Positions 26,253 through 35,167 of a stretch of DNA of 64,000 nucleotides are shown here, in pieces (the stretch's first letter is position 1; every line of letters begins with the position of its first letter). The notes below the pieces were generated by a model. That model worked only from the letters and a program-made list of their open reading frames with translations. It ran no database searches and was not told the DNA's origin. Source of the stretch: Anditalea andensis (lineage in GTDB: Bacteria > Bacteroidota > Bacteroidia > Cytophagales > Cyclobacteriaceae); assembly GCF_000714815.1 (NCBI RefSeq), contig NZ_JMIH01000022.1, forward strand, positions 62,001-126,000. The letters run 5' to 3'. The position numbers were made by a program, and so were the translations under genes.

Positions 26253-27278
26253 ATGAAAAAATTATTACTGTTACTGTTATTGTTTCTTTTTGTTCGGCTA
26301 GTAGCCGCACAGGATGTACAATATTCCCAATTTTACGCTAATCCTATGTACTTGAACCCAGCTTTTGCAGGATCTTCAGAGGTGACTAGGGTTGGAGTAA
26401 ATTATCGTAATCAGTGGCCTGGCCTGGATCATAGTTTCAACTCTTATACTGCTTTTATAGACCATTATATGTTTGATATCAATAGCGGTATAGGTCTTAT
26501 CTTCAATGGAAACCGGGAAAGTATGGCTAATTTGAACACTATGGAAATCGGCGCTATATATTCATATCGATTGCGTTTGAATATGAATACGTTTTTAAGA
26601 TTTGGAGGGCAGGTGAGCTATATATCCAGAGATGTGAATTTCAGTAGTCTGGTCTTTGGGTCACAGCTTAATATCGACAGAGGACAGATAGATGATTTCA
26701 GCGGTGAATTATTAGATACAGATGCCCGACATAGATTTGCTGATTTCAATTTCGGTATGTTGCTCAATTCGGATCGGTATTGGTTCGGTATGTCAGGCCA
26801 TCATCTCACGCAGCCCAACGTTTCTTTTTTAGACCATAACATCAGCAGACTGGCCATGAAGCTTTCTGCTCATGGCGGGATAAAGATAGATTTAGGGTCT
26901 GGAGGGATCAATAATTTCTTTAGTAATGCTAGGCAGGAGAGAGAATTATCCTTTGCCTTCAACTTTAAAAATCAGCATCCGTTTAATCAATTGGATGTAG
27001 GCACTCAGGTGTACCTTCAGCCTATGGTAATGGGTGTATGGTACAGAGGTCTTCCGGTTAAATATGCACTTCCCAATAATGAATCGGTGGTCGCATTATT
27101 TGGATTTTCATTTGATAGCGGTATGGATGTGGGGTACAGTTTTGATTTTACTACTTCCAAATTAGGACTGATAAATGCAGGAGGCGCTCATGAGATTTCT
27201 ATCAGATATAGCTTTATGTACGGAGATCCAAATCAAAGGGACAGAAGAAGCCGTATAATCCCCTGCTTCAGGTATTAA
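26253..27278 (+). CDS. PorP/SprF family T9SS outer-membrane protein
   Basis: A 341-residue protein with a signal peptide (1-19, cleavage after VAAQ) and the family-defining start of the mature part, YSQFYANPMYLNPAFAGS (about 24-41). The remainder is barrel-like with aromatic strand ends and finishes RYSFMYGD. PorP/SprF proteins are needed for export and surface attachment of type B T9SS cargo; SprF is required for SprB in Flavobacterium. The gene starts 69 bases after the short SprB-like gene, consistent with a cargo-partner module. A double hairpin terminator follows. A second member lies at 62764. Confidence 0.9.
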   Translation: MKKLLLLLLLFLFVRLVAAQDVQYSQFYANPMYLNPAFAGSSEVTRVGVNYRNQWPGLDHSFNSYTAFIDHYMFDINSGIGLIFNGNRESMANLNTMEIGAIYSYRLRLNMNTFLRFGGQVSYISRDVNFSSLVFGSQLNIDRGQIDDFSGELLDTDARHRFADFNFGMLLNSDRYWFGMSGHHLTQPNVSFLDHNISRLAMKLSAHGGIKIDLGSGGINNFFSNARQERELSFAFNFKNQHPFNQLDVGTQVYLQPMVMGVWYRGLPVKYALPNNESVVALFGFSFDSGMDVGYSFDFTTSKLGLINAGGAHEISIRYSFMYGDPNQRDRRSRIIPCFRY

Positions 27279-27314
27279 GTCAGTGTGTGGTTAATTTTTT
27301 TAAATTGTGCACAT

Positions 27315-27369
27315 AGCCTGATCCTGGTAAAATCAGGCTTTACCCGGGGATTTATCTCCGGGTTTTTTT
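27315..27369 (+). terminator. Tandem hairpin terminator of the SprB/SprF-like locus
   Basis: Hairpin 1: perfect 8-bp stem 27315-27322 with 27332-27339. Hairpin 2: 9-bp stem with one G-T pair, 27342-27350 with 27355-27363, followed by a run of seven T. Hairpin 2 is the terminator proper. Confidence 0.85.
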
Positions 27370-27398
27370 ATAAATAAATCATGTAAAATAAGTAATCT

Positions 27399-27938
27399 TT
27401 ATGAATTTAAAAATTTTCCTTTATACATAAAATCCCAAATGACTATTCCCATACTCACCGAGATATTTAGGGAGTGTTTGGTCCCGATCTGTGGGATTTC
27501 AAGTACATGGTCACTTTGGTAGATTACTTCTTCTTCGACACCAAATACCTCATTTCCAAATATCAGAGCATATTTTTCTCCTTGACTTGGAATAAAATTT
27601 TGAAGCATTTCGCTCTTGTCCACCTGCTCTATGGCAATAATGGTATATCCTTCTTCCCGAAGAATATTTACTGCCTCTATGGTGGTTTTGATATGCTCCC
27701 ATGCCACTGATTCTGTGGCGCCGAGGGCTGTCTTTTGGATTTCTCGGTTGGGTGGGGTGCCGGTGATCCCGCACAGCATTATCTTTTCGAGCCCAAAGGC
27801 ATCAGCGGTACGGAATGAAGAGCCTACATTGTTCAGGCTTCGTACATTGTCGAGTACCAGTACTAAAGGAGTTTTTTCCATCTGCTTAAATTCTTCTACT
27901 GACAGACGGTTTAATTCGTCCATACTTAATTTTTTCAT
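27399..27938 (-). CDS. TrmH/SpoU-family RNA 2'-O-methyltransferase
   Basis: A 179-residue SPOUT-fold enzyme that methylates the 2'-hydroxyl of a tRNA or rRNA residue using S-adenosylmethionine. Motif 1 is NVGSSFRTADAFG (37-49), motif 2 is LIFGNEVFGV (about 126-135), and motif 3 is EIPQIGTKHSLNISVSMGI (about 148-166), which forms the knot and the cofactor site. The short length and missing N-terminal substrate domain resemble TrmH/TrmL-type tRNA enzymes; the target nucleotide cannot be read from sequence. It is divergent from mutS over 80 bases. Confidence 0.9.
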   Translation of the reverse strand: MKKLSMDELNRLSVEEFKQMEKTPLVLVLDNVRSLNNVGSSFRTADAFGLEKIMLCGITGTPPNREIQKTALGATESVAWEHIKTTIEAVNILREEGYTIIAIEQVDKSEMLQNFIPSQGEKYALIFGNEVFGVEEEVIYQSDHVLEIPQIGTKHSLNISVSMGIVIWDFMYKGKFLNS

Positions 27939-28018
27939 CTGCTTTTTGAGTAAAATCCCTTAATTTCAAAGTTGAATTAGCCATCAAAATTAGCACAAAG
28001 ATTTAAATACTATATAGC

Positions 28019-30619
28019 ATGTCCAAAGCCGCAGTGAAAGAAACCCCTCTGATGAAGCAGTATAACGCCATAAAGGCAAAGCATCCCGGGGCTTTGTTAC
28101 TTTTCAGAGTAGGAGATTTCTACGAGACTTTTGGTGAAGACGCCATCAAGGCGAGCAAAATTCTAGATATTGTCCTTACAAAAAGGGCCAATGGATCCGC
28201 TTCTCATATTGAATTGGCTGGGTTTCCCCATCATTCTCTTGACAATTATCTTCCAAAATTAGTAAGGGCAGGTAACAGGGTAGCTATCTGCGATCAGCTA
28301 GAGGACCCCAAAGAAGTGAAAGGTATAGTGAAGCGCGGAGTCACTGAGCTGGTAACTCCCGGCCTTTCTTTTAATGATAATGTCCTTGACAAAAGAAGAA
28401 ACAATTATCTGGCATCCATTTATTTCAGTAAAGAAATTCATGGTATAGCGTTTTTGGATCTTTCTACAGGAGAATTCATGGCCGCGGAAGGAAACCTATC
28501 TTACCTGGACAAATTGCTCCAAAGCTTTGCTCCATCAGAGATCATTTATTCAAAGGCCCATAAAACCACAGCAGAAGAATTTCTAAAAGATAATTATAAT
28601 ACTTTTCACTGCGAAGACTGGGTTTATCAGTATGACTATACCTACGAGAAGCTGATCAACCATTTTGAAACAGCTAATCTTAAGGGTTTTGGAATAGAAA
28701 GCCTGGTGTGCGGACTGATAGCAGCAGGAGCTGTATTATATTATTTAGAAGAAACTGAGCATAAGGAGGTAAAGCATATCGCGTCCATATCACGCATAGC
28801 TGAAGAGAACTTTGTTTGGCTGGATAAATTCACCATTAGGAATCTGGAACTGGTCTATTCTCATCAGGATGGAGGGGTGCCTTTGATCAATATTCTTGAC
28901 CAATCGGTAACGCCTATGGGTTCCAGGATGATGAAAAAATGGATGGTATTGCCCCTAAAGGAAAAAGAACCCATTGAAGAACGGTTAAAGATAGTAGATC
29001 ATTTCTATAAAGAAACCGAGCTCTGTGAGGAGGTTTTACTCTACCTCAAACAAATAGGTGATCTAGAGAGGCTCATATCCAAAGTGGCTGTCGGTAGGAT
29101 CAATCCACGGGAAATGAACCAGCTAAGGAAAGCCCTTAAAAGCACTGTCCCTATAAAAAATCTGCTAAAATCCCAGAAAAACCCTTCGTTAAAGAAGATA
29201 GCGGACCAAATTAACCCATGTGAGTTTTTATTGGAAAAAATCGAGAATGAACTGATGGAGGACGCCCCTATGCTTACCCACCAGGGGGGAATTATCAAAA
29301 ATGGTGTAGATGGAGATCTGGATGAATACAGAAGGCTGGCTACTTCTGGCAAAGATTATCTGCTTCAGATTCAGCGCAGGGAAGTACAGCGCACCGGTAT
29401 TTCATCTCTGAAAGTAGCCTATAACAAAGTCTTTGGTTACTATCTGGAGGTTTCCAATACCCATAAAGACAAAGTACCGCAGGAATGGATCAGAAAACAG
29501 ACCCTTGTAAATGCTGAACGGTATATTACTGAGGAGCTAAAAACCTATGAAGAAAAAATTCTTCATGCCGAAGAAAGACTTATCGTTTTGGAATTGAAAT
29601 ATTTCAACCTGCTCGTCCAGGATGCGACCACCTATGTAGCCAGTATTCAGCAGAATGCCCGTATGCTGGGAATGGTGGATTGCCTGCTCTCTTTTGCACG
29701 GGTAGCCAAAGCCAACAATTACTGCAGGCCAAAATGCACTGAAACAGATGCCCTTGAGATTAAGGATGGAAGACATCCTGTTATAGAAAAACAGCTGGCC
29801 GTGGGAGAAAGTTATGTGCCAAATGACATATACCTGGATCATAACAGTCAGCAGATCATCATTATAACCGGACCGAATATGGCCGGTAAATCCGCCCTTC
29901 TTCGGCAGACCGCCTTGATCGTATTGATGGCGCAAATGGGAAGCTTTGTCCCCGCTTCTTATGCCAGAATAGGATTAATTGATAAGGTTTTTACTAGAGT
30001 GGGTGCTTCTGATAACCTTTCAAAGGGTGAGTCTACTTTTATGGTGGAAATGACAGAAACAGCTAGTATTCTTAATAATCTCTCTGACCGTAGTCTCGTA
30101 CTTATGGATGAAATAGGCAGGGGTACATCTACTTATGACGGAATCTCCATAGCATGGTCCATCGTAGAATATCTGCACAATCACCCAAAATATAAGGCCA
30201 AGACCCTCTTTGCCACCCACTACCATGAACTGAACCAGTTGGCGGATGATTTTGGAAGGGTCAAAAATTTTAATGTCTCGGTTAAAGAAGTGGGAAATAA
30301 AGTAGTGTTTATGCGGAAGCTGAACAAGGGTGGCAGTGAGCACAGCTTTGGTATTCACGTGGCGCAGATGGCAGGTATGCCAAATCCTGTAGTGCTGAGA
30401 GCTTCTGAGATAATGGGGCATCTGGAGAAAGATAAAAACATGCACAAACAAAAAGAGAAAATGAAAGAGATGCCCAAGAACAACTTTCAGCTCAGTCTAT
30501 TTGAAATTGATCCGAAGTTTAATGAGGTAAAGGAGATGTTAGATGCCTTTGATATTAATACCATCTCACCCGTAGAAGCACTAATTAAACTGAATGAAAT
30601 CAAAAAAAAGCTTGATTAA
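28019..30619 (+). CDS. mutS: DNA mismatch repair protein MutS
   Basis: An 866-residue mismatch sensor. The mismatch-reading F-x-E motif is F34-Y35-E36 in GDFYETF. Walker A GPNMAGKS is near residues 618-625, and the DEIGRGTSTYDG block of Walker B/signature is near 699-710, followed by ATHYHEL. All MutS domains appear present and the length is normal for MutS1. It starts 80 bases from the divergent methyltransferase gene. No mutL is seen in the window. Confidence 0.96.
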   Translation: MSKAAVKETPLMKQYNAIKAKHPGALLLFRVGDFYETFGEDAIKASKILDIVLTKRANGSASHIELAGFPHHSLDNYLPKLVRAGNRVAICDQLEDPKEVKGIVKRGVTELVTPGLSFNDNVLDKRRNNYLASIYFSKEIHGIAFLDLSTGEFMAAEGNLSYLDKLLQSFAPSEIIYSKAHKTTAEEFLKDNYNTFHCEDWVYQYDYTYEKLINHFETANLKGFGIESLVCGLIAAGAVLYYLEETEHKEVKHIASISRIAEENFVWLDKFTIRNLELVYSHQDGGVPLINILDQSVTPMGSRMMKKWMVLPLKEKEPIEERLKIVDHFYKETELCEEVLLYLKQIGDLERLISKVAVGRINPREMNQLRKALKSTVPIKNLLKSQKNPSLKKIADQINPCEFLLEKIENELMEDAPMLTHQGGIIKNGVDGDLDEYRRLATSGKDYLLQIQRREVQRTGISSLKVAYNKVFGYYLEVSNTHKDKVPQEWIRKQTLVNAERYITEELKTYEEKILHAEERLIVLELKYFNLLVQDATTYVASIQQNARMLGMVDCLLSFARVAKANNYCRPKCTETDALEIKDGRHPVIEKQLAVGESYVPNDIYLDHNSQQIIIITGPNMAGKSALLRQTALIVLMAQMGSFVPASYARIGLIDKVFTRVGASDNLSKGESTFMVEMTETASILNNLSDRSLVLMDEIGRGTSTYDGISIAWSIVEYLHNHPKYKAKTLFATHYHELNQLADDFGRVKNFNVSVKEVGNKVVFMRKLNKGGSEHSFGIHVAQMAGMPNPVVLRASEIMGHLEKDKNMHKQKEKMKEMPKNNFQLSLFEIDPKFNEVKEMLDAFDINTISPVEALIKLNEIKKKLD

Positions 30620-30667
30620 TCATTGGCAAATAAGGATAAATGGCTAATATTAGCCCACGATCGGTTA

Positions 30668-31465
30668 ATGTGTAAAAATGTTATGGGAGTGGATATCATA
30701 GAGCAACTCAAAAATCAAGATAAATACAAAAAATTGTTTCGTACCTGGGGTGATAAAGGGACTTTATTAGAACGGGAGGAAGAAATGATTCAAGAGCTGG
30801 AAAATCTTAATTTACAGATCAATAGCGGTGAAAACCTGATTATAGGTAGCTTTGATTACAGAGATTATAGCCTTGCATATTTTACAGATAATATATTTGA
30901 TGTATCTGGGTTACCGGTTGAGTATTTCAAAAAATACGGATTAGAAGCTACCATGTCTATGTTTCATGAGGATGACAGGGATGAAATGATCCAGTTTCAC
31001 CAAAGTCTGCTGCCTATTTATGATAAACTGACTATAGAAGAAAAGAAAACATTTGGTTGCACTTATACCTACAGGTGGGTTCACAGGATCACAAATGAAC
31101 ATATATGGCAGGTGTCCTCATTGATCCCCTATATCACAGATCAGGAAGGTAATATTATCTATGACCTTCAGATCGTAGTGAGATTAAATTCTGTACCTAA
31201 TCCTGCAGCATTCAATTGGGAGTATCATTATATAGCTTCTAATGGGACTAAGAGAAAAGTAGAAAAGCAGTTTGAACAAATATCATTTGACGTACTGTCT
31301 AAGCGGGAAAAACAAATAGTGGATTTAATGGTCCAGGGGAAAACTAGTTTGGCAATGTCAGAGGAATTAGGCGTTAGTCCTAATACCGTGATAACTCATA
31401 GAAAAAACATCTTACGTAAGCTAAAAGTAAAAAATGTGCTCGACTTAATGAATAAAATGAAATAA
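30668..31465 (+). CDS. LuxR-type transcriptional regulator with PAS-like sensor domain
   Basis: About 265 residues (start uncertain: ATG at 30668 or 30683; a TTG at 30623 is also in frame). The N-terminal two-thirds contain a PAS-like fold (DYRDYSLAYFTDNIFDVSGL, then FHEDDRDEM and a HIWQVSSLIPYITDQEGNI strand). The C-terminal 60 residues are a GerE/LuxR helix-turn-helix: LSKREKQIVDLMVQGKTS, SEELGVSPNTVITHRKNIL and LKVKNVLDL. This arrangement is frequent in Bacteroidetes. It follows mutS closely, but a shared transcript is not evident. The ligand and targets are unknown. Confidence 0.8.
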   Translation: MCKNVMGVDIIEQLKNQDKYKKLFRTWGDKGTLLEREEEMIQELENLNLQINSGENLIIGSFDYRDYSLAYFTDNIFDVSGLPVEYFKKYGLEATMSMFHEDDRDEMIQFHQSLLPIYDKLTIEEKKTFGCTYTYRWVHRITNEHIWQVSSLIPYITDQEGNIIYDLQIVVRLNSVPNPAAFNWEYHYIASNGTKRKVEKQFEQISFDVLSKREKQIVDLMVQGKTSLAMSEELGVSPNTVITHRKNILRKLKVKNVLDLMNKMK

Positions 31466-31544
31466 AAAGCACAAATTAATGCCCTGAAAATCAAAAGATG
31501 AGGCTTTTGTCGCTATAAATCATCATATATTTTTGCATTAAGTG

Positions 31545-31575
31545 TTTGCTAATTACGAAAAGAGATATACCTTTG
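31545..31575 (+). promoter_or_regulatory. Bacteroidetes-type promoter of the tRNA pair
   Basis: TTTG at 31545-31548, a 19-base spacer and TACCTTTG at 31568-31575: a full consensus match. The start should be near 31582, about 27 bases before tRNA-Gly. Confidence 0.78.
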
Positions 31576-31608
31576 TATCCACAATCGCAAGAGATTGTAA
31601 ATAAACAA

Positions 31609-31681
<73 letters not shown>

Positions 31682-31742
31682 CTCTCTAAAGCCCTTTTCA
31701 TAGAGGGCTTTGTTGTTTAAGGTAACTTTCCCTAGTGGAAAA

Positions 31743-31826
31743 GCCGGGATGGTGGAATAGGTAGACACGCAAGACTTAAAATCTTGTGGCTTCACGGCCG
31801 TGCGGGTTCGATTCCCGCTCCTGGTA
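31743..31826 (+). tRNA. tRNA-Leu (UAA)
   Basis: An 84-base class II tRNA with a long variable arm. Acceptor 31743-31749 pairs with 31819-31825 (two G-U pairs); anticodon stem 31770-31774 with 31782-31786; anticodon TAA at 31777-31779; T stem 31802-31806 with 31814-31818. CCA is not encoded. It lies 61 bases after tRNA-Gly, probably in the same transcript. Confidence 0.95.
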
Positions 31827-31831
31827 CAATT

Positions 31832-31858
31832 AAAACCGCTTTTTAAGCGGTTTTTTTT
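31832..31858 (+). terminator. Terminator of the tRNA operon
   Basis: A 10-bp perfect stem (31832-31841 with 31845-31854), 3-base loop and a T-run. Confidence 0.85.
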
Positions 31859-32406
31859 ATGACATATTTTTAAGGATTTTATAATTATTTTTGCAATTGT
31901 TTATTAATGGTTTACTTGACCTGCAGTTAGGTCTGGATTGAAACTCTTCTTAATAGGCTTCATTTCACTAGGTAGCATTTTCATTCATGCACCCTGCGAT
32001 CTTTTATATGTTCAGAAAATGTTCTTGGGGATGAGTTAGGTTTTGCCGAAAAAATATAAAACCATCTATATTATAGTATGCACTGCCAGTTTTTTGGGCT
32101 GAGCTAAAAATATTTTGATAATTATTTAAAGCGGCCTTTCCCCATACATACCTTATATCTGAACTCTAGGCCTCTGATGGAGTCACTTACTGGGAAATGC
32201 AGATAGCATAGGTCAATAATATTACTTATACCTCTCATATAAATACTTTACAAAACATATATGTAATAGTAGCCTATATTGATATGTTTATTTGGAGTCG
32301 TCCATAATGTAATAATTTAATGTTTTTATGTAAGGTTTTTTGAATCTTATAGGTCTAAAAAGGTTATTTATGTCGTATATTAGCATACATCTAATACAAT
32401 TCATTA
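31859..32406. other. Intergenic region without recognised content
   Basis: About 550 AT-rich bases between the tRNA terminator and the QueC-like gene. I see no credible ORF, tRNA-end duplication or inverted-repeat boundary that would mark an inserted element. Confidence 0.5.
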
Positions 32407-33198
32407 ATGAACCCAAATACCGAACCTATCAATCTTCTGTGGACAGGAGGTTATGATTCTACTTTTCGTTTACTGCAGGTGATCATGGAATATAAACATC
32501 CTGTACAGCCATTTTATATCTTAGATACTGGAAGGGGGTCTACTATAAAGGAAATAGATACCCGTCATCGTATCGTTAAGGCCATAACCCAGCGTTACCC
32601 TTATGCAGATAGATTGATCCTGCCCACTAAATTTTATGCCTTGTCAGATATCAAAAAAGACGATGTCACTACGGGAAAATTTAAAGAATTAAATAAGCAG
32701 CTTCATTTAGGATCACAATATGATTGGTTGTCAAGATTCGCTGAACAATTTAAGATTAATAACCTCGAATTATCGATAGAGAGGTCGGATAGAGACACCC
32801 ATTTTAAAGATACTTCTATATTTGTACCTGTAAAAGAAAAAGTTTCGGGTAATGTATATGAAGTCATCGAATCATTATCAGACGATGATCCAAGAAGTAT
32901 ATTCAAGCCGTTTCGGTTTCCGATACTCGATTTTTCAAAAATAGAATTACAGGCACACAGTACTAAAAAAGGATATGATGATATATTAAACCTCTCCTGG
33001 TTTTGCTTTACACCTGTAAATGGCAAGCCATGTGGACTTTGTAATCCCTGCAGATATGTGGTATTAGAAGGAATGGCGTATAGATTACCTAAAAAGGCTT
33101 TGTTTCGGTACAGGTATTTCAAAAATTATGAAATGTTTTTTAAATTGAGGAAAACGATAAAAAGGCAAATCAGAAAAGTGTTTCCCTCATATGAATAA
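32407..33198 (+). CDS. Orphan QueC-like PP-loop protein
   Basis: A 263-residue protein of the PP-loop (ATP pyrophosphatase) group. The N-terminus has LLWTGGYDSTFRL (10-22), a variant of the SGGxDS PP-loop. Near the C-terminus four Cys occur in the order and spacing of the QueC zinc site: WFCF, then KPCGLCNPCR. QueC makes the 7-cyano-7-deazaguanine precursor of queuosine. Here the first Ser is Thr, the chain is longer than many QueC proteins, and no queD, queE or queF is nearby, so another nucleobase or acid substrate is possible. It stands alone, followed by an 11-bp hairpin. Confidence 0.75.
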   Translation: MNPNTEPINLLWTGGYDSTFRLLQVIMEYKHPVQPFYILDTGRGSTIKEIDTRHRIVKAITQRYPYADRLILPTKFYALSDIKKDDVTTGKFKELNKQLHLGSQYDWLSRFAEQFKINNLELSIERSDRDTHFKDTSIFVPVKEKVSGNVYEVIESLSDDDPRSIFKPFRFPILDFSKIELQAHSTKKGYDDILNLSWFCFTPVNGKPCGLCNPCRYVVLEGMAYRLPKKALFRYRYFKNYEMFFKLRKTIKRQIRKVFPSYE

Positions 33199-33206
33199 AA
33201 AATTGT

Positions 33207-33241
33207 ACCTACAGCAATTCATTCATTTCGTTGCTGTAGGT
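33207..33241 (+). terminator. Hairpin after the QueC-like gene
   Basis: A perfect 11-bp stem (33207-33217 with 33231-33241) with a 13-base loop, 9 bases after the stop. There is no T-run, so termination is plausible but not certain. Confidence 0.45.
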
Positions 33242-33390
33242 GTTGAAGATTGAAAATAGTTATTTACAGATCTTTGCTGGTCAGTCAGTAAGTATATGCT
33301 ATGTTTTTATTACATAAGTGGATGTTGGTCTATTAATTTACAACTGTTAGTCATACCACAGTTACTCAGTAAATTAAAGACAGCAGGGTA

Positions 33391-34146
33391 TTAATGGACG
33401 AATTGAACAGCTGAATTTAAGTTTGTTTTTATTTGAGTATATATGGTGGCGTTACCATCTACATTACCAGGTCCTATATCGATGATTCCGTCATTGTTAT
33501 TATCATTAGCAGTACTTAAATCTATATGGGCTAGTAGGAGATTTATATTAAAGCGTACCAAAATTTCTGATGTTTCATTGATTAAAAGGCCATTTGTTTC
33601 TTCAGCGGACACTTCAAGATGGATTTCATCAGTTAACCATATCCTTACCAAATTGCCATTTATCCCTCCTAATATGTAAAGGGACTTTCCATGAACAAAA
33701 TTATCCTCAGGATCCGCTTGGTGCTTAAAGAGTTGAAAAGTAATCTTTGAATAATTTCCACTTGGGGTAAGCCCTTCCCCTATCAGAGTCGTCTGGTAAT
33801 TTCCTTCCTGAATCAACATATGGGTTTTAGGCTGTAAAATCATCGATCCGAGATCTGAATTCATATTCGATCTGAGAGGAATATTTCCTATATCTACTCC
33901 GGCTCGAAGATCTGCAGCTACTGCATAATTCATTTCAAATTTTTGAATGCCTACCTGGAAATGAGACACATTAAATTCTCCTACCATGATTCGGCCATTG
34001 TTTGGGTTGCCGGCATCTTTATGTGCAGATCCTTTTACGGTGACCATACTTTCACCAGATGACGGGTTTTCTTCTTCTTGATTACACGAACCTAATAAGA
34101 TGATAAGGGCAAATGATGAAATGATGTTTAATATTAGTTTGGTCAT
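33391..34146 (-). CDS. Lipoprotein with one EF-hand-like loop, paralogue A
   Basis: A 251-residue exported protein of unknown function. A lipoprotein signal peptide ends at C21 (LLGSC). The body is a beta-rich domain, with SLYILGG (156-162) and RIWLTDE (168-174) shared with the neighbour at 34246. Residues 215-223 fit an EF-hand calcium loop (D-x-N-x-D-G-x-I-D), followed by a second, weaker DIGPGNVDGN. The two genes are tandem, same strand, 99 bases apart, and both keep the EF-hand loop, GEGxTPxGNY and RIWLT. They arose by duplication. No enzymatic motif is visible. Confidence 0.75.
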   Translation of the reverse strand: MTKLILNIISSFALIILLGSCNQEEENPSSGESMVTVKGSAHKDAGNPNNGRIMVGEFNVSHFQVGIQKFEMNYAVAADLRAGVDIGNIPLRSNMNSDLGSMILQPKTHMLIQEGNYQTTLIGEGLTPSGNYSKITFQLFKHQADPEDNFVHGKSLYILGGINGNLVRIWLTDEIHLEVSAEETNGLLINETSEILVRFNINLLLAHIDLSTANDNNNDGIIDIGPGNVDGNATIYTQIKTNLNSAVQFVH

Positions 34147-34245
34147 ATGATTGGATTTTTTGAAAGGAGGGTACAGTTAAATTAAGGCTTTAAATTGCTT
34201 TGTGTCTGTTTTGATGTTTATAATTCCAGATAAATAAACCACATC

Positions 34246-35007
34246 CTATTTGGCAAATTCTACTGAATTTGGCAGATTAGATCTAAATACACTATATATA
34301 TCACTGTTACCGTCTACATTATTGGGGCCTATATCTATAAATCCATCTGAATTTCTATCTCGTGCTGTTTCTATATTTACATTTTCCAGAAGTTTTACTA
34401 GATTAAATCTTAAAATAAGATCGGCATCAGCATTGATTACATATCCATTAGGCGTATCTGCCGGCACCCGGAAAGTATCTTCAGAAGTGAGCCAAATCCG
34501 TATAGGCCTACCATTGTAAGATCCTAATATGTAAAGAGACTTGTCCCGTACAAAACTATCAGAAGATGCATTTTTGTTGGGGTATAACTGAAAAGCGATT
34601 TCGGTATAGTTTCCATTGGGAGTGGATCCTTCACCCAATATTGCTGTACGATGATTGCCGGACGATATAAGGGTGTTAATTTGTGGCTGTGAGGCTGATA
34701 GAGATAGTTCCGCTTCGTCATTAGTCCTGATATTCGCATTGTTAATATTAGATCCGATGCCAAATTCCGATGATGAAGCATAGTTCATTTGGATATTTTG
34801 AGTACCTACCTGCAGGTTACTTATTGTAAGATCGCCTATTCTAATACTATTAACGGGATCTGTGTTGTTAGTTAAAGCGGTACAGTATAGGGAAACTTTA
34901 CTGCTCCTTTCGGGCAAATTATCTGCTCCATAGTTACAAGATCCCAATGCAGTAAGGATAATAATGGCTATTATATTTGATTTAAAGCTGCAAAAATTTC
35001 TGCTCAT
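34246..35007 (-). CDS. Lipoprotein with one EF-hand-like loop, paralogue B
   Basis: A 253-residue lipoprotein with acylated C24 (LGSC) and the same organisation as the next gene. The EF-hand loop is D217-x-N219-x-D221-G222-x-I224-D225, followed by DIGPNNVDGN. Shared segments with paralogue A include LQVGTQ against FQVGIQ, GEGSTPNGNY and SLYILG. It is the upstream copy, and the two may be co-transcribed. Family unknown. Confidence 0.75.
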   Translation of the reverse strand: MSRNFCSFKSNIIAIIILTALGSCNYGADNLPERSSKVSLYCTALTNNTDPVNSIRIGDLTISNLQVGTQNIQMNYASSSEFGIGSNINNANIRTNDEAELSLSASQPQINTLISSGNHRTAILGEGSTPNGNYTEIAFQLYPNKNASSDSFVRDKSLYILGSYNGRPIRIWLTSEDTFRVPADTPNGYVINADADLILRFNLVKLLENVNIETARDRNSDGFIDIGPNNVDGNSDIYSVFRSNLPNSVEFAK

Positions 35008-35132
35008 ATAAATTTTAGGTTAGAGAGAAATCTTTTAGTCAAACAATATGCCACCTAAGGAAATATATTACATAAATTTGAATACTACAGACAGAAAAAA
35101 AAGTTAAATATATGTAAGAGAGTAGTTTAAAT

Positions 35133-35160
35133 TAAGGCCGGAGTTTAATTTCCGGCCTTA
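35133..35160. terminator. Hairpin terminator after the superoxide dismutase
   Basis: A 10-bp stem (35133-35142 with 35151-35160) with an 8-base loop. It lies just downstream of the SOD stop on the minus strand, with A/T-rich sequence after it. Confidence 0.6.
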
Positions 35161-35167
35161 TTTTTTC

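Noticed and set aside
30623-30667. TTG start for the LuxR-type regulator
   Set aside because: It lies 4 bases after the mutS stop and is possible, but adds only a short poorly conserved N-terminus; an ATG at 30668 or 30683 is more likely.
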